Part shown: in pieces, positions 62,302 through 64,000 of the stretch
How the letters are laid out: every line of letters starts with the position of its first letter
Numbering within the stretch: position 1 is the stretch's first letter
Source of the DNA: Dipylidium caninum
Lineage: Eukaryota > Platyhelminthes > Cestoda > Cyclophyllidea > Dipylidiidae
Length of the DNA: 64,000 bases
Direction: 5' to 3'
NCBI GenBank assembly: GCA_017562135.1
Contig: QEYB01000062.1
Span: 868,001-932,000 of the forward strand
The notes under the pieces: generated by a model
What the model was told of the DNA's origin: nothing
The model's database searches: none
What the model saw: the letters and a program-made list of their open reading frames with translations, nothing else
Position numbers and translations under genes: made by a program

Positions 62302-62833
62302 ATGATGAGCGGTCTTTTAGAGTGTCGATTTGCTTGGAAGAATTCAAAGATCCTGTAATGATCCTGCCAACACGTTTTTGCTGGCGTTTGTCTTTTTCAG
62401 GCATCATGGAGCAGGAAGAAGTTTGCCTCCATCTGTCGTAAGGCCTTTGAGCAAAGGGATCTTCGACGTAATCTTCTTTCTTGAAACAGTTGATGGACGC
62501 AATATAAATCCCTGTTAGTTCAAAAGAGTACTTTGTTTGTTTATGTTTGTGGGGATGAAGTTGCATCGGAAACATGTATCATATTGTATTATCCGTAATG
62601 CAATCATTTAATGCGCTTGAGCAAGCAAACCTACTAGCGAGCTGTATGTCCTATGCACAAGGGTCTCGACGTTACGTCCCAAATCCGGAGGATTTTCCAA
62701 TATTCATTATATATATACTTCGTGACGTGACTCCGGCCAAAGAATAGAGCGGGCCCTCCAAACGACTGGCATTCCTGCTGCCGCAGTTGGAGTCGCCGGG
62801 TGTTTTTCTTGGTGCTTAGGGAACCGGCAATAG
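62302..62833 (+). pseudogene. Broken second copy of the RING-finger gene
   Basis: Starts CATGATGAGC where the first copy has CATGGATGAGC, and follows it to the TAG at 62,831-62,833 with about one small indel every 15-25 bases and few substitutions, so the RING frame is lost. Upstream (TCTCCTTGCAG, about 62,271-62,281) and downstream flanks are also shared. It reads as the same locus sequenced less accurately, or as a recent duplicate that has decayed only by indels. Confidence 0.75.
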
Positions 62834-64000
62834 GGGTAAGGTGTTATTTGTTGGGTGGTCTTTGGTTGGAGCGCTACTTAATTTGAGTATAAGGTAATGG
62901 AGTGGGGGAGGGGGGTTGGTCCCGAAAACTATGAAAGTCGACCATCGAGGTCGGAGCTTCTCAACATTCTTCCAAATGTATATTTGGATTGCCTTATCAA
63001 GTTTGGGGTTTTTGGGCTAAAACGGTAAAATTGGTCATCGACTTGTGACAAGGAACATCCAGATTTGATTAGTTTTGTGTTTGTTCCTGACTCGTTGCAG
63101 TTGGAGGTGAACTTGCTGCAATATGCGGTCTATAATGACTGTCGGTGAACGAAGGGCATTATTTGTGACTTGTAGGACAGAGTACGAAGATGGACATCGT
63201 TATGTAGTTTTGTTGATTTGGCAATTGAATGTCTGTAAAAGTGGTATTTACTGCTGGTGTTGAGAGTCAAGTCGTACTTTATCTTATTCAAGTTGGAAGG
63301 TGTCTTTAGCTGACACTTCGCCTTTTTTTGCTAAACGAATTTTAGTGTTTTGCGGTAACCAAGAAGAGTAAAGAAATAGAATCCACAACTTCTTCAAATG
63401 CAAACTTTTGCGCACTACATTGATCTTTAAGCCATGATTATTATAGTCTTAAATTAGTTTTTCTATAGTCAGCTTATAACATAGAGGATACGTGGTGTTT
63501 TAGTGAGGTTTGATGATTCGGAGGTGGTGTAACTTAGGAAAGCTTCAATGTTTTAGTAATGGTAATTTTGAGATGATTGGTTTCGTGTGTGGTATGCTTC
63601 AACTGCGCCTATGTGGTGCTTCGTTCCATGCAAGTCGGTATTTTTTTGTGGAGTGCAGGCACTAATTAACTAGGTTTGTAAGTTACATTCATAAGCACAG
63701 CTGGTTTGAAGGTGGAATCTGACGGACTAGGTTGGAGTTTGGGGAGGTTTAATTCGGTGTGGAGAAAATGTGTTGCGGATGGAAACCAAAAGGAATTGAT
63801 CCTTTCTTTGCTCATCTAGCGGTATAGGCCTTTCTTCAAGAGAAATTGTTTGTTAATAAACATTACGGGTTGAGGTGCAGAAGTTTTTTGGCGTAGCGGA
63901 GAGGGGAACGTAGGTGGATTGGGTGTCGTGGTGATTGAACGATTTTAGTGTTTGGACGTGTGCGTGATCAGAGGGATGCGAGGTGGGGACGGGCTGAGTA

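Larger units (their letters stand above)
56050..64000. repeat. Second, indel-ridden copy of the 47.7-53.0 kb region
   Basis: Direct matches: about 47,740-49,050 with 56,050-57,690, and about 50,030-52,985 with 59,880-64,000 (cut by the window end). Differences are mostly single-base insertions or deletions, often in homopolymers, rather than substitutions, especially beyond 62.2 kb. That pattern resembles uncorrected long reads. Between the two blocks lies an inverted copy of about 53.2-53.9 kb. Confidence 0.85.

Noticed and set aside
1..64000. Mobile elements, CRISPR arrays, viral insertions
   Set aside because: No reverse transcriptase, integrase or transposase motif, no long terminal repeats with target-site duplications, and no regularly spaced repeats were recognised in any frame.

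Overview
This is nuclear DNA of an animal. The best fit is a parasitic flatworm (platyhelminth, probably a tapeworm). That assignment is an inference from spliced protein-coding genes with very short introns (two of 32 bases; others of 40, 65, 69 and 70 bases), typical metazoan gene families and abundant microsatellites. No ribosomal, mitochondrial or repeat marker fixes the genus. I see no prokaryotic or viral genes.

Layout. 1-36.1 kb is dominated by one minus-strand C2H2 zinc-finger gene: exons 1-3 at 36,145-31,508, then two further exons about 20 kb and 25 kb away (11,264-11,516 and 5,689-6,122). Its huge introns are GC-rich, full of microsatellites and otherwise featureless. 36.8-46.4 kb is more AT-rich and holds compact minus-strand genes: an unrecognised final exon (36,852-37,229), an SLC43-type transporter (40,168-41,783), a small cysteine-rich four-exon gene (42,311-43,272) and a complete protein phosphatase 6 catalytic subunit gene (45,027-46,388). 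46.4-53 kb holds the last exon of an NFKBIL1-like gene (minus, 48,291-48,802) and a RING-finger E3 ligase gene (plus, 51,389-51,899).

The stretch from about 56 to 64 kb repeats most of 47.7-53 kb in the same order, but is peppered with single-base insertions and deletions. The NFKBIL1-like exon and the RING gene therefore appear twice, the second time broken. A segment at about 58.0-59.0 kb is an inverted copy of about 53.2-53.9 kb. Near-pure indel differences suggest an unpolished assembly duplication (long-read haplotig or chimera) rather than old gene duplication, but this cannot be settled from the sequence alone.

How the genes relate: they look like ordinary neighbouring housekeeping and regulatory genes, with no evident shared pathway. 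Two genes (SLC43-like and RING) have single-base frame problems; the RING one is restored by an extra base seen in its second copy, again pointing to sequence error. I found no CRISPR array, tRNA, rRNA or intact mobile element.
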